In this document: one piece after another, positions 40,042 through 51,611 of the stretch
Layout of the letters: every line of letters starts with the position of its first letter
How positions within the stretch are numbered: position 1 is the first letter of the stretch
Assembly: GCA_002725995.1 (NCBI GenBank)
Contig: PBRQ01000017.1
Coordinates: 62,641 to 126,640 of the forward strand
Reading direction: 5' to 3'
DNA: 64,000 nt
Source of the DNA: Gammaproteobacteria bacterium
GTDB lineage: Bacteria; Pseudomonadota; Gammaproteobacteria; Pseudomonadales; Azotimanducaceae
Program-made: the position numbers and the translations under genes
The notes under the pieces: generated by a model
Database searches by the model: none
Told to the model about the DNA's origin: nothing
What the model saw: only the letters and a program-made list of their open reading frames with translations

Positions 40042-41913
40042 ATGCTGTCACTTACGAATCTAGGCCTGAGACGCGGCGCCCTGCTGTTGTTTGAGGAAGT
40101 TACCTTCACCATCCATCAGGGTAAGCGGGTAGGGTTGATTGGTGCTAACGGCACCGGGAAAACGAGTCTGTTTCAGCTGATAACCGGTGATCTCGAAGCG
40201 GACCTTGGCAGTCTCGACTATGGTTCTCAACTTCGTATTGCTCACATGAAACAGGAAGTCGCTACGACGAAAGAGGCCGCAGTGGACTACATTCTCGCCG
40301 GTGATACCGCGCTTACAAGAATTAGCAATCAAATTAGGAAAGTCGAGCTAGAAGAAAACTACCATCAGCTGGCCGAGCTGCACGAACAACTTGATTCTAT
40401 TGACGGTTACTCAGCCCGGGCCCGGGCAGAACAACTTATGATAGGACTGGGCTTTAGCCAGGATGATTTCGACAAGCCGGTAACAATGTTTTCCGGCGGC
40501 TGGCGCATACGCCTGAATCTTGGACGCACCCTGATGCAGCCGTCGGACCTACTCTTACTTGATGAGCCTACTAACCATCTGGATCTGGATGCCATCCTAT
40601 GGCTTGCGAACTGGATCAAGCAATACAAGGGTGCACTGTTGTTGATTTCACATGACCGTGAATTTCTTGATGAATGTGTTGAGGGTATAGCCTACCTGCA
40701 CAACAAAAATATTGAGCTGTTCAAAGGAAACTACTCCCAGTTTGAAAGGGTCAAGGCTGCACGGCTTGCCGAGCAGCAGAGTAGCTATCTGAAACAGCAG
40801 CGAGAAATCGAGCACATGAAGGATTTTGTGCGACGATTTCGCGCCAAAGCGACAAAGGCCAGACAAGCACAAAGCCGCCTAAAAGCTTTGGAGCGCCTGG
40901 AGATAATTTCAGCTGCACACGTCGATTCTCCTTTTCACTTCACCATTCCACGTGCTGAGAAAACCTCTGACCCACTCCTCACGCTGGAGATGGCCGACCT
41001 TGGTTATGATGACCCGGTGCTAAGACAGGTTCGTCTGAGCCTGCATCCAGGAGATAGATTCGGTTTGCTGGGGCACAATGGAGCCGGCAAATCCACCCTG
41101 GTCAAAAGCCTCAGCGGCGAAATCCCTCTAATCGCTGGCGTCAGATCCGAGGGCACAAACCTGAAGCCGGGCTACTTTTCGCAGCACCAGGTCGACGATC
41201 TAAACCTCAATCAATCAGCTTTCGATCATATTCAGTCGTTGGACAAGCTGTACAGAGAGCAGGAAATTCGCCGCTTCCTCGGTAGCTTCAATTTCCATGG
41301 AGACAAGGTTAAGGAACCCGTAGAAACTTTTTCCGGTGGTGAAAAGGCGCGCCTGGCACTGGCCATTATTGCCTCTAGCAAACCCAACCTGCTGCTCATG
41401 GACGAGCCTACCAACCACCTGGACATGGACATGCGGCAGGCCCTGACCGTTGCGCTGCAATCCTTCACCGGTGCCATCCTGCTGATTTCCCATGATCGTC
41501 ACCTTCTGACAAATACAATAAATCAATTCCTTCTTGTGGACAGTGGGACGGTCAAATTTTTTGATGGTGATCTGAATGACTACAGAACGAAGGTACTGGC
41601 GCAGGGCACCATGCCGCAGGTGGTAGAAAGCGGAAAGGCGCAGGTACAAGAACCGAAAGCCCAACGTCCCAGGCATAGCCATAAGGTGGCCAGACAACTA
41701 CGCACCAAAATCGGCACCCTCGAGAAACGCCTGGAAAGACTACAGCGCAAATTGTCTGAAGTAGAAGACAAACTCGCCAAATCTGACATTTATGTGGTCC
41801 ACGACAATCCTGACCTGCAAAATTTGATTCGTGACCAGATCTCACTGCAGCAGCAAATTCAGGACGTCGAAGTACAATGGATGACCCTGAATACAGACCT
41901 GGAAGCAATCTAG
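40042..41913 (+). CDS. ABC-F family ATPase (YheS/Uup-type)
   Basis: ORF 39757..41913, start MLSLTNLGLRRGALLLFEEV; two Walker A (GANGTGKTSL, GHNGAGKSTL) and two LLLDEPTNHLD-type motifs. Confidence 0.95.
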   Translation: MLSLTNLGLRRGALLLFEEVTFTIHQGKRVGLIGANGTGKTSLFQLITGDLEADLGSLDYGSQLRIAHMKQEVATTKEAAVDYILAGDTALTRISNQIRKVELEENYHQLAELHEQLDSIDGYSARARAEQLMIGLGFSQDDFDKPVTMFSGGWRIRLNLGRTLMQPSDLLLLDEPTNHLDLDAILWLANWIKQYKGALLLISHDREFLDECVEGIAYLHNKNIELFKGNYSQFERVKAARLAEQQSSYLKQQREIEHMKDFVRRFRAKATKARQAQSRLKALERLEIISAAHVDSPFHFTIPRAEKTSDPLLTLEMADLGYDDPVLRQVRLSLHPGDRFGLLGHNGAGKSTLVKSLSGEIPLIAGVRSEGTNLKPGYFSQHQVDDLNLNQSAFDHIQSLDKLYREQEIRRFLGSFNFHGDKVKEPVETFSGGEKARLALAIIASSKPNLLLMDEPTNHLDMDMRQALTVALQSFTGAILLISHDRHLLTNTINQFLLVDSGTVKFFDGDLNDYRTKVLAQGTMPQVVESGKAQVQEPKAQRPRHSHKVARQLRTKIGTLEKRLERLQRKLSEVEDKLAKSDIYVVHDNPDLQNLIRDQISLQQQIQDVEVQWMTLNTDLEAI

Positions 41914-41995
41914 CCCGTATAATTCATGAAGGGATCGATGTGAGAGCTGATATAACAAAACAAGCAAAGCAATGTCGGGTTTTCGTGCTTGAATC

Positions 41996-42017
41996 ATAGC
42001 TATAGCTATAGCTATAG
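41996..42017. repeat. Hexanucleotide tandem repeat (ATAGCT)x3.7
   Basis: atagctatagctatagctatag. Confidence 0.8.
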
Positions 42018-42191
42018 TGAAAGCGGGAAAATTCGAGAAGTGAAGGCAGATTAGCTCTCACATTGATCAGGTGCAGCGCGTAAAACTGAGAAAAACATTC
42101 GTTAACCATTGTTTTGCATAATCCTAACGATAGAACATAACCGCCTTCATGAATTCTGCAGGTTAGCCTTCTAGCGGGCCCGAGTTGCTAA

Positions 42192-43232
<1,041 letters not shown>

Positions 43233-43303
43233 TTGTGAATTCTTTCTTCCAGGCTTAGGATAGCTACCTTCTTTAGCCGTAGATTTCCCGGAGAGTTTGT
43301 AAA

Positions 43304-43627
43304 ATGACAGCCATTAGTCATGTGTCTGACGACACGTTCGAAAATGACGTACTTAATTCAGATGTTCCTGTTTTGGTCGACTACTGGGCAGAATGGTGTG
43401 GTCCCTGCAAGGTCATTGCACCAGTGCTCGAAGAAATAGCATCCGAATACGATGGCAAAATGAGAATTTGCAAACTTGATATCGATGAAAACGAAGCTAC
43501 ACCACCAAAGTATGGAATTCGTGGTATCCCAACTCTGATGTTGTTCAAGAATGGTCAGGTCGAAGCGACAAAAGTGGGTGCTCTGTCCAAATCACAATTA
43601 ACAGCCTTTCTGGATAGCAACATCTAA
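43304..43627 (+). CDS. trxA: Thioredoxin
   Basis: [38 protein letters not shown]. Confidence 0.97.
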   Translation: MTAISHVSDDTFENDVLNSDVPVLVDYWAEWCGPCKVIAPVLEEIASEYDGKMRICKLDIDENEATPPKYGIRGIPTLMLFKNGQVEATKVGALSKSQLTAFLDSNI

Positions 43628-43986
43628 CAAAACAGCAATTTGGCGATTTGGAGCCATCATTTCTTAGCTGAAATCGCCGATACAGTCAAAGGAAATGTTA
43701 CTCCAAAGAGCAAGAACTTAAAAAAATGGTTGACAATTAGCACTAAAAATATCATTTTTGCACTACCTAGCGACATGGAGATAGAAGAATCGACAATATT
43801 CACTGATAACTAACCCTTGTTGACAGCTCGATTCTGCTTTACACCACTAGCCCAAACAGCACACAAATAGTCCAAACAACACAAACAATCTAACCCAACC
43901 CTCTTTCCAAAGATTGACCCCAACAAATCTCAACAAAACTTAGATGCTTCGGCATTACTTCTTTCTGAAATCAACAAGTGACTTAA

Positions 43987-45246
43987 ATGAACCTAACTGA
44001 CCTAAAAGCCAAACCCATACCAGAACTCCTGGAAATAGCCCATGAGATGGGTATGGACAACCTGGGCCGTTCCCGTAAACAGGAAATCATCGCCAACGTG
44101 CTGCGCAAGCACGCCAAAGGTGGTGAATCAATTTTCGGCGATGGCACCCTGGAAATTCTACAGGATGGGTTTGGTTTTCTGCGTTCTCCCGACAGCTCGT
44201 ACCTTGCGGGCCCGGATGATATCTATGTTTCTCCCAGCCAGATAAGGCGATTTAACCTGCGTACCGGAGACAGTGTTTCCGGCAAAATCAGGCCACCGAA
44301 GGATAGCGAGAGATATTTCGCACTGCTGAAAGTAGACCAGATCAACTTTACCGATCCATCTGAATCGAAAAAGAAAATACTGTTTGAAAACCTCACACCC
44401 CTTTTCCCGGATGAACCACTGGCGCTGGAAGCCGGGAACGGCAGCACCGAAGATCTTACCGCCCGAATTATCGATCTCACTGCGCCGATCGGTAAGGGTC
44501 AAAGAGGTCTGATTGTGTCGCCACCTAAAGCTGGTAAGACACTGATCCTTCAGAACGTTGCCCAATCGATCGTACGAAACAATCCTGAAGTTCATTTGAT
44601 CGTACTACTCATTGATGAACGCCCGGAAGAAGTCACGGAGATGCAACGCTCCGTCAGGGGTGAAGTTGTAGCCAGCACCTTCGATGAACCACCATCTCGC
44701 CACGTCCAGGTGAGTGAAATGGTAATAGAGAAAGCAAAACGGCTCGTAGAGCACAAAGCCAATGTCGTCATCCTTCTGGACTCCATCACCAGGCTTGCCC
44801 GTGCCTACAATACTGTCATCCCCGCCTCTGGTAAGGTTCTGACGGGTGGTGTCGATGCGCATGCACTTGAGCGACCCAAGCGTTTCTTCGGAGCTGCAAG
44901 GAACATAGAAGAAGGTGGCAGCCTGACCATTATCGCAACCTGCCTTATTGATACCGGCTCCAAGATGGATGAAGTGATCTACGAAGAGTTCAAAGGTACC
45001 GGCAACCTGGAACTTCATCTTGAACGGAAAATTGCAGAGAAACGAGTCTATCCGGCCATCAACATCAGGCGCTCCGGCACACGGCGAGAAGATTTGTTGA
45101 TGTCTGAAGAAGAATTGAAGAAAGTCTGGATTCTACGCAAAATCCTTCATGAAATGGACGACCTTGCTGCTATAGAGTTTATGCTTGACCGTATGAAGAA
45201 AACCAAATCGAACGAAGAATTTTTTGCGTCGATGAAACGAAACTAG
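43987..45246 (+). CDS. rho: Transcription termination factor Rho
   Basis: [59 protein letters not shown]. Confidence 0.98.
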   Translation: MNLTDLKAKPIPELLEIAHEMGMDNLGRSRKQEIIANVLRKHAKGGESIFGDGTLEILQDGFGFLRSPDSSYLAGPDDIYVSPSQIRRFNLRTGDSVSGKIRPPKDSERYFALLKVDQINFTDPSESKKKILFENLTPLFPDEPLALEAGNGSTEDLTARIIDLTAPIGKGQRGLIVSPPKAGKTLILQNVAQSIVRNNPEVHLIVLLIDERPEEVTEMQRSVRGEVVASTFDEPPSRHVQVSEMVIEKAKRLVEHKANVVILLDSITRLARAYNTVIPASGKVLTGGVDAHALERPKRFFGAARNIEEGGSLTIIATCLIDTGSKMDEVIYEEFKGTGNLELHLERKIAEKRVYPAINIRRSGTRREDLLMSEEELKKVWILRKILHEMDDLAAIEFMLDRMKKTKSNEEFFASMKRN

Positions 45247-45393
45247 ACAACACCGCTACACGCAGGTTATCTGACTAATTTTTTCATTTGGTGCGCTGGC
45301 GCAGTCTAGGACCTCACAATCCGTTGCCTTTGGTTTGGCAGTAAGGAATGATTTTAGCAGCCCGTAATCGTTCAAGGGCAAGATCACCACTTT

Positions 45394-46542
45394 TTACTTT
45401 TTGAATTGCAACGCGGTTTTGAAATGATCGCTACTTTTCGCATATTCCCCATCAAAGGCAAGCAAACCACCTAGCTGTTCATTCGCTTCTCTTGAGCTTT
45501 CTAGATTAATGCTCCTTTGATAGGCCTCACGCGCCTTAATGACATCTCCCTTCGCCTCATATATTTTCCCAAGACAAAGCTGTAGAGAGGCATCGTCAGC
45601 ATGACTTTTCTGCCAGCCTTCAGCCTGTTTAAGACGCTTTGGCAATGTTTCGCTTCCAAGGTTGCCATAGCACTCAAGCAGTTCCGGTTGCCAGTTTTCC
45701 TTTATTGCCCAACGCAGTATTGATTCCGCCTGATTGTCATTTTCGACTGTCTGACAGTAGGCCAGAACAACGGATGGATCTCTTTTAAGGCTTGCCGGCA
45801 AGTTCTTGAATATCGCCTGCAAACCTTCTTCCTGTATTCCTGGTTCAGAAATCCTTGTAAGCACTACACCTCTTTCAAATTCAAGGAAAGATTCCTTGTC
45901 CATACCCTTCCTTAGGGTTGGCATCAGAGATTGCAGACCCTGCCAGTCTTTTTGCTCAACCAATGCTCGCCTTCTTAGTGACAACACGACATCACTTGAT
46001 TTCAAGGACGAAAGGGCCTGCAGGCAGTTATCCCACTCTCCTCTTGCGGCACTCATTTCGGCTGACACGAGTGCAATGGCTTTCCCACAACTCGGGTCTT
46101 CTTCTGCAGCCCTGCGCAGATGAGCATCCCTTTTTTCAGTGTCATTCAATTTATCAGCAGCCCTGGCCGCTTCAAGAAAATTGATCGCTGGCGAACTGCT
46201 ATTCTGTGCGCCGCTGATCAGGAACCGCTCGGCACGCAGATAGTCACCCTCCAGCATGAGTTGTAACCCCTTAGCCGTCAGTTCCTGTGCTCGTGACTTC
46301 TTTTTCTCTTCTCGCCAACTGCTCAGGTATCCACTGCTATTAAGAAGAAATCGCAGTAACTGTGATCCGTAGTAAATGGCTAAACCCAGAACCGCGAGAA
46401 GTCCAAGCGCGACCCACAAACTTGTCCGCAAACTGGAGCCATCATAAGACACCAGTACATAGCCCGGATCTCTGGCAATGAGCGTACCAAGCCAGCCTGC
46501 GACAACTATCACAACCAGGATACCCAACATAGAACTTTTCAC
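45394..46542 (-). CDS. hemY: HemY-like TPR membrane protein
   Basis: N-terminal TM, GDYLRAERFLISGA; position next to hemX-hemD-hemC. Confidence 0.88.
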   Translation of the reverse strand: MKSSMLGILVVIVVAGWLGTLIARDPGYVLVSYDGSSLRTSLWVALGLLAVLGLAIYYGSQLLRFLLNSSGYLSSWREEKKKSRAQELTAKGLQLMLEGDYLRAERFLISGAQNSSSPAINFLEAARAADKLNDTEKRDAHLRRAAEEDPSCGKAIALVSAEMSAARGEWDNCLQALSSLKSSDVVLSLRRRALVEQKDWQGLQSLMPTLRKGMDKESFLEFERGVVLTRISEPGIQEEGLQAIFKNLPASLKRDPSVVLAYCQTVENDNQAESILRWAIKENWQPELLECYGNLGSETLPKRLKQAEGWQKSHADDASLQLCLGKIYEAKGDVIKAREAYQRSINLESSREANEQLGGLLAFDGEYAKSSDHFKTALQFKK

Positions 46543-46559
46543 TGACTGTCTTCCATTGG

Positions 46560-47690
46560 CTACAAATCTCCGAAGAGGTGTCTAACTTCCCGCAGTGATG
46601 CGGCAACATCCGGCATCGGCTGTTGCACATTGACTACTTTGAGTTCTTCCAGGCCAGCACGCATTGATAGTGTCACGGTATCTGTTGGGTCAAAATAGTT
46701 GTCTATCCAGTGAATCGCTTCCGTAAGGCTTACCCTGAATATTTCACTATTTCCTTCCAGCAGCACCATCTGCGCCATTTGTAGTTTCATTACCAGGTTT
46801 TGTCTCAAATAGTATTCTTCCTCCGGTGGTAGAATCGGGGTGATTTCAACTTCATTGCGACGGTAATCCACCAAAGTGGTGATTCTTTTTCCTACCTTGG
46901 AAGTGATGTCAACGGCCTGTTCAATAAACGTTTTCTCATCTACACCTACGAGAGACTCTTGCTCCTGAATCGTGGGCGTATAAAGGGGCTCTTGTTGCTT
47001 GAGCTCACCCGCCTGACTAACAAATGCTGACAATCGCAAATAGAGTCCCTCTCTATCCAGGACCTCTACCGCTTCCAGTTTGGCAATGTCACTAGCCACC
47101 GCTTCCCGCAATGCAAATGCAGTCAATTCCTGAGAGTCGGCAAGGATAGTATCGGCCGCTTTGAACAGGGCCAGGGCACCCATTGGATCCTGCTCCATCA
47201 ACACCCTTTGATTCCCCATGCGAAGCAGATACTCAATTTCGGCAATTATCCAGTCCTGGCTTGATGTTCCCGCTGCCGATTCGATATCTGCTAATCGTGA
47301 TTTCAGTTGAGATTCGAGCAAACCCATCGCCAGGGACTGTTCTTTAAGCACCCCTCTAAGCTGATTTGAAATCGTATCTAAACCACTAGTCGTACCTTGT
47401 ACTTCCTGCTTGATCTGTGTCAGCTGAGCCGCGAGTTCCCCTGTCCTATCAGAACGCTTAAGATCATAAAACATGAAGGCCGCATAGCTGCCAATACCAA
47501 TGGCAACTAGCGCAAGGAATACAGCAAGGATACCGACCGCTGACGATGCCCGCGGCTGCCTCTCAGGCGGGTTTTGTTCGCTTGATTCATTTTCCAGCTG
47601 ATCAAGAGCACTCCCAAGCCGCTTTTCCTGCTCATCAGCTGTATCATCTATTTCTTGATCACTCATCTCAATTATCACCTTCTTCGCCAA
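46560..47690 (-). CDS. hemX: HemX-like protein (uroporphyrinogen III methyltransferase-like, no catalytic domain)
   Basis: EIEYLLRMGNQRVLMEQDPMGALALFKAADTIL; single TM; operon position. Confidence 0.9.
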   Translation of the reverse strand: MAKKVIIEMSDQEIDDTADEQEKRLGSALDQLENESSEQNPPERQPRASSAVGILAVFLALVAIGIGSYAAFMFYDLKRSDRTGELAAQLTQIKQEVQGTTSGLDTISNQLRGVLKEQSLAMGLLESQLKSRLADIESAAGTSSQDWIIAEIEYLLRMGNQRVLMEQDPMGALALFKAADTILADSQELTAFALREAVASDIAKLEAVEVLDREGLYLRLSAFVSQAGELKQQEPLYTPTIQEQESLVGVDEKTFIEQAVDITSKVGKRITTLVDYRRNEVEITPILPPEEEYYLRQNLVMKLQMAQMVLLEGNSEIFRVSLTEAIHWIDNYFDPTDTVTLSMRAGLEELKVVNVQQPMPDVAASLREVRHLFGDL

Positions 47691-48438
47691 CCTGCATCAG
47701 CAGGGTGGCTCTTAGAATCGATTGCAGCAAAGAATCGTCATCGGCTCCATCCGCCTCGTGTATATGAACACAACCCATTTCACCAGCAAGCTTGCCAATT
47801 CGCTTCGAGGGAACCACCAGGTGAAGTTTAGCAACATCTTGGGCTCCTATAGAGCTGAGAAGATGTTGCATACCCTGTGCACTGGTGGCAACGGCTATAT
47901 CAACTCCATGCGCAAACATATCTGATATCAGGTCTTCGCGATATTCCAACTCAATTCTCTGATAAATTTCAAGATAGCTAACTTTCGCGCCCCTGGACGA
48001 CAGCTCTGTCGCTAGCAGTTCCCGGCCGCCACAACCACGCACGATCATCACTGTGCTATTCGTAAGCTCCTGTAGCTGTTCAACATCCAATAGCCCTTCG
48101 CTGCCGGCCTCGTCTGGATACGCTGCCTTAATCCCGTACGCTTCAAGCGCTAGTGCCGTCGCCTTGCCCACCGCCAACCATTCAATCTGTGGCCATTGTG
48201 GCCAATATTGTTCGAGGAACTCCATGCCATAATGAACTGCGTTCACGCTGACAAATATGACACAGCAGCATTGATCGAGATTCAACGCCAGCGTCTTTTG
48301 CCGGCTTGCTTCTGGAGCAGGCCAAATCTCCAACATGGGCCGTTCGAGGCTTTTGATACCACGTTGCTTTAGTAAGCGGGACAACTCGCCATTGGACCCA
48401 CGAGGTCTTGTTAGCAGTACACAATGATTCATCATCAA
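47668..48438 (-). CDS. hemD: Uroporphyrinogen-III synthase
   Basis: VLLTRPRGSNGELSRLLKQRG; MIVRGCGGRELLATELSSRGAKVSYLEIYQR. Confidence 0.9.
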   Translation of the reverse strand: MMMNHCVLLTRPRGSNGELSRLLKQRGIKSLERPMLEIWPAPEASRQKTLALNLDQCCCVIFVSVNAVHYGMEFLEQYWPQWPQIEWLAVGKATALALEAYGIKAAYPDEAGSEGLLDVEQLQELTNSTVMIVRGCGGRELLATELSSRGAKVSYLEIYQRIELEYREDLISDMFAHGVDIAVATSAQGMQHLLSSIGAQDVAKLHLVVPSKRIGKLAGEMGCVHIHEADGADDDSLLQSILRATLLMQVGEEGDN

Positions 48439-49364
48439 CTCACAGGAGGAATACCCTGAATTAGATCACGTGCTCCCTGTTCAAGGAGCGTCCCCGCCAT
48501 CTGTTCAGCTAGTTGTGCGCCCTGCTCAAGGGGACCAGAAAGATCCGCTTTCAGTACTCGCCCGCCATCATTGTCGCTGACAAATGAACTCAGAAATATT
48601 TTACCTTCACGAATTTCCGCAAATGCGGCAATCGGAAGATTGCAGGTAGCAGCCAGACCACTAGTAATAAGCCGCTCGCATGAAACACAAAGTTCAGTTT
48701 CGGTGTGGCTGATAGCACGAAGTAAATCATTGGTCACCGAATCTCCACTAACACTCTCTATTCCCACCGCGCCTTGACCCGCCGACGGGATGCACTGTTC
48801 GACGGGAATGAACTCGCTTATTCGGTCTGAAAATCCAAGCCTGACGAGGCCGGCCACCGCCAGGATAATGCCATCAAAATCTCCCGCATCAAGTTTAGAC
48901 AGGCGGGTGCCAACATTCCCACGGAGTTCCCGATAGTCCAGGTAGGGATAGCTAGCTTTTAACTGCAACCTTCGCCTCAAGCTCGAGGAACCTATCCGGC
49001 CACCGGGCGGAACATCTTCGACGCGTTCATATTTGTTGGAAACAAAGGCATCCCGAGGATCCGCTCTCTCACAGACTGCATTTATCGACAAGCCAGCGGG
49101 CAGTTCCGCGGGAACATCCTTCATCGAATGAACTGCTGCATCAGCATCACCATTGATCAGGGCCAGCTCCAGCTCCTTGACAAAAACACCTTTCCCGCCA
49201 ATCTGACTAAGGGGTGACTTCTTGTTTCGATCCCCTTCAGTCGTCATACCGATGATTTCTACATCTACACCTGGGTTCGTCTCAAGCAGGCGGTCGCGAA
49301 CATAATGCGCCTGCCATAGTGCAAGCGTACTTTCCCGTGTGGCGATCCTAATTCTACGGCTCAT
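48435..49364 (-). CDS. hemC: Porphobilinogen deaminase
   Basis: ORF 48435..49436; MSRRIRIATRESTLALWQAHYVRD; VHSMKDVPAELP; GSSSLRRRLQL. Confidence 0.96.
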   Translation of the reverse strand: MSRRIRIATRESTLALWQAHYVRDRLLETNPGVDVEIIGMTTEGDRNKKSPLSQIGGKGVFVKELELALINGDADAAVHSMKDVPAELPAGLSINAVCERADPRDAFVSNKYERVEDVPPGGRIGSSSLRRRLQLKASYPYLDYRELRGNVGTRLSKLDAGDFDGIILAVAGLVRLGFSDRISEFIPVEQCIPSAGQGAVGIESVSGDSVTNDLLRAISHTETELCVSCERLITSGLAATCNLPIAAFAEIREGKIFLSSFVSDNDGGRVLKADLSGPLEQGAQLAEQMAGTLLEQGARDLIQGIPPVS

Positions 49365-49516
49365 TTTTCCAGGGGGTCCCCGATCAAATAGCCAACAGTA
49401 CCGATTGGATTTGGTTGAGTAAACTAATGATGGCAATCAATTCAAGATATAGTTTGATAACTCACAAGAACCGTCATCGCTAGAGCTAAAATCAGCACCA
49501 GGAAAGCCATGGCGGC

Positions 49517-50269
49517 TTACAGGGCTTGTACCAACCTTCTTAGGCCCGATACGTGCCTGCGGCTGACATCCAACTTTTCATCAACACCACGTATACGCAC
49601 CTGATAGTGGCCGGTTGTATCTCTATCAAGGCCGTCTAGATGATCTGTCATCACCAGCGCATTTCGATGTATACGAACCAGTTTGTCTCCAAATTCTGTC
49701 TCGAGGTCACGCAGGGTATCGTCAATCAGCACTTCACCTTTATCATGCCGAACAGTCACATACTTATGGTCAGCCTGGAAGAATCTCACTTCTGACAAGG
49801 GGATAAGTTCAATACCACGCCTGGTCTTAGCGCTGATGTGGGTTCGAATCTTAAAGGGGTCAGCTTCGTGACCCTGCCCCGCAATTGCCCGTTTTTGAAC
49901 GGCATTAAAACGACTGATCTGAGAAAGAGCATCAGACAGCGCTTCTCTTCGAACCGGTTTTAGTAAATACCCAGCTGCATTGACCTTGATTGCCTCGATC
50001 GCATGCTCACCAAATACTGTACAAAAAATGACTGCCGGTGGTGAAGCCAGCCTGACCAACTCGGCACCTGCTTCAATGCCATCTGAACCCGGCATGCGGA
50101 TGTCTAGAAGTACAATATCCGGCTCGTACTCTACCGCCTTCTGAACAGCTTCATGACCATTTGCAGCTTCTGCGATAACCCCATATCCCTCAAGGGTGGA
50201 AACCATCCTGGCCAGGCGTTCCCTTGCCAGCTTTTCATCATCTACAACTAGTACTTTCATTTGAGACAA
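49517..50269 (-). CDS. algR: LytTR-type response regulator, AlgR-like
   Basis: VLVVDDEKLARERLARM; VLLDIRMPGSDGIE; C-terminal LytTR domain; position next to hemC and argH. Confidence 0.9.
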   Translation of the reverse strand: MSQMKVLVVDDEKLARERLARMVSTLEGYGVIAEAANGHEAVQKAVEYEPDIVLLDIRMPGSDGIEAGAELVRLASPPAVIFCTVFGEHAIEAIKVNAAGYLLKPVRREALSDALSQISRFNAVQKRAIAGQGHEADPFKIRTHISAKTRRGIELIPLSEVRFFQADHKYVTVRHDKGEVLIDDTLRDLETEFGDKLVRIHRNALVMTDHLDGLDRDTTGHYQVRIRGVDEKLDVSRRHVSGLRRLVQAL

Positions 50270-50461
50270 CCTCTCGTCAAGTTCCGCCTGCTTATCAAAT
50301 ATTCCCAGAAAACTGGCGACGTTAGTAAGTCCGTAGAAGACTAAATTACTCCTTTCCTGCTACAAAACTGAGACCTACTGCACAGTTTTGAACAATTCTC
50401 GCCCAAAACTTCTAAATTTTGTGATTTCTGTCACAAAATCAAACGGTTGCTAAAACCGCGA

Positions 50462-51514
50462 TCAGGCCAGTACCAGTGGATATCGAATTTTAATCGTAAA
50501 CGTCTGCTTGTCCTGATGTGTAACCACCGAAGCATCCGGACCATAGACAACCTCCAGACGCCGCCTGGTATTCTCTAGAGACATCTTGTTGCCATGCTCA
50601 TGGGTGGAATTATCATGAGCCACGGGATTAGAGATCGCCAGGTTTAACATACCCATATCACTACTAATATCGACAACCACAACGCCACCTTTAGGAAGTG
50701 GTTGAATTCCGTGATATATGGCGTTTTCAAGCATTGGCTGCAAAGTAAGCATGGGAATACGAACACTTGAGGTATCAACATTGATTTGCCATTCAACCTC
50801 CAGCCTGTCGTCCAGGCGAAGAGACTCTATATGCACATACTTCCTGCAGAGATCGAGCTCTTCTTCCAGGGGAACCGGCAGGGCATTTGCATCACTTAAG
50901 CTGGCTCGAAACAGTACCGACAGATCTTCAACGACTTCTTCGGCAAGATCAGGGTCAATGCTGATCAGGCTGGCGATAATATTCATACTGTTGAACAGGA
51001 AATGGGGGCGGATTCGAGATTGCAAAGCCTGGATTCTGGATTTCAGTTCCGCCTACTGCTGCCGAAGCTGGTTCTGGAGGAAAAAGTAGCAAAAGGCGAT
51101 GCCTGTCATCACCGCAGCAATAATGAGGTTTCTGGCAACATTGCCACTCTGGCTGATGCCCCACGACTCCTTCAGCAGCAGCCACTCCGCCAGGACACTA
51201 AATATCAGCGTCAGCAGAAGAATGACCCCGTAGCCGATGAAAGTTGCGAGGCCGGTGACCAGACCCGCCAGATAGGGTCTCAGGTTGCAAAGCACTACCG
51301 CAGACAGCAGAACAATCCACTGTACAAATAGAGAGACGAGACCCAGGTCTGACCAGCTGAAGTCTACTGTGCTGGAATTCGCCAGAATCACCACAAATAC
51401 CAATAACTCTGCAACCAGTACCAGGAACAGGAACAGGAACAGGAACAGGAACAGGATATTTTGCGCATCACAAAGATCCGGGAGGAAAAAATCTTCTTCC
51501 GATTCTTCTGCCAA
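50462..51514 (-). pseudogene. AlgZ/FimS-like sensor histidine kinase split by an in-frame TAG
   Basis: TM half (51053..51652) ends NQLRQQ*, then in the same frame AELKSRIQALQSRIRPHFLFNSMNIIASLI...; His-kinase motif RPHFLFN; start approximate. Confidence 0.65.
51423..51455. repeat. Hexanucleotide tandem repeat (AGGAAC)n inside a TM helix of the sensor kinase
   Basis: Five exact AGGAAC units plus partial; on the coding strand gives (Phe-Leu)n. Confidence 0.85.
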
Positions 51515-51611
51515 AAAGAGTCTCCGAGATTGTTTCGTGAATAATGTGATTATGCCTGTTGCCAGGGGGATACTGCTATAATCTCGCTCTTTTTCACCAG
51601 GATTAACTAGA

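Noticed and set aside
41924-42109. Minus-strand ORF with SYSYSY
   Set aside because: Product of the intergenic ATAGCT repeat; no homology-like features.
49840-49858. GGTTCGAATC resembling a tRNA T-loop
   Set aside because: Lies inside the algR coding region with no cloverleaf.
51285-51581. ORF with (Asn-Arg)n repeat on + strand
   Set aside because: Antisense shadow of the (Phe-Leu)n repeat in the sensor kinase.
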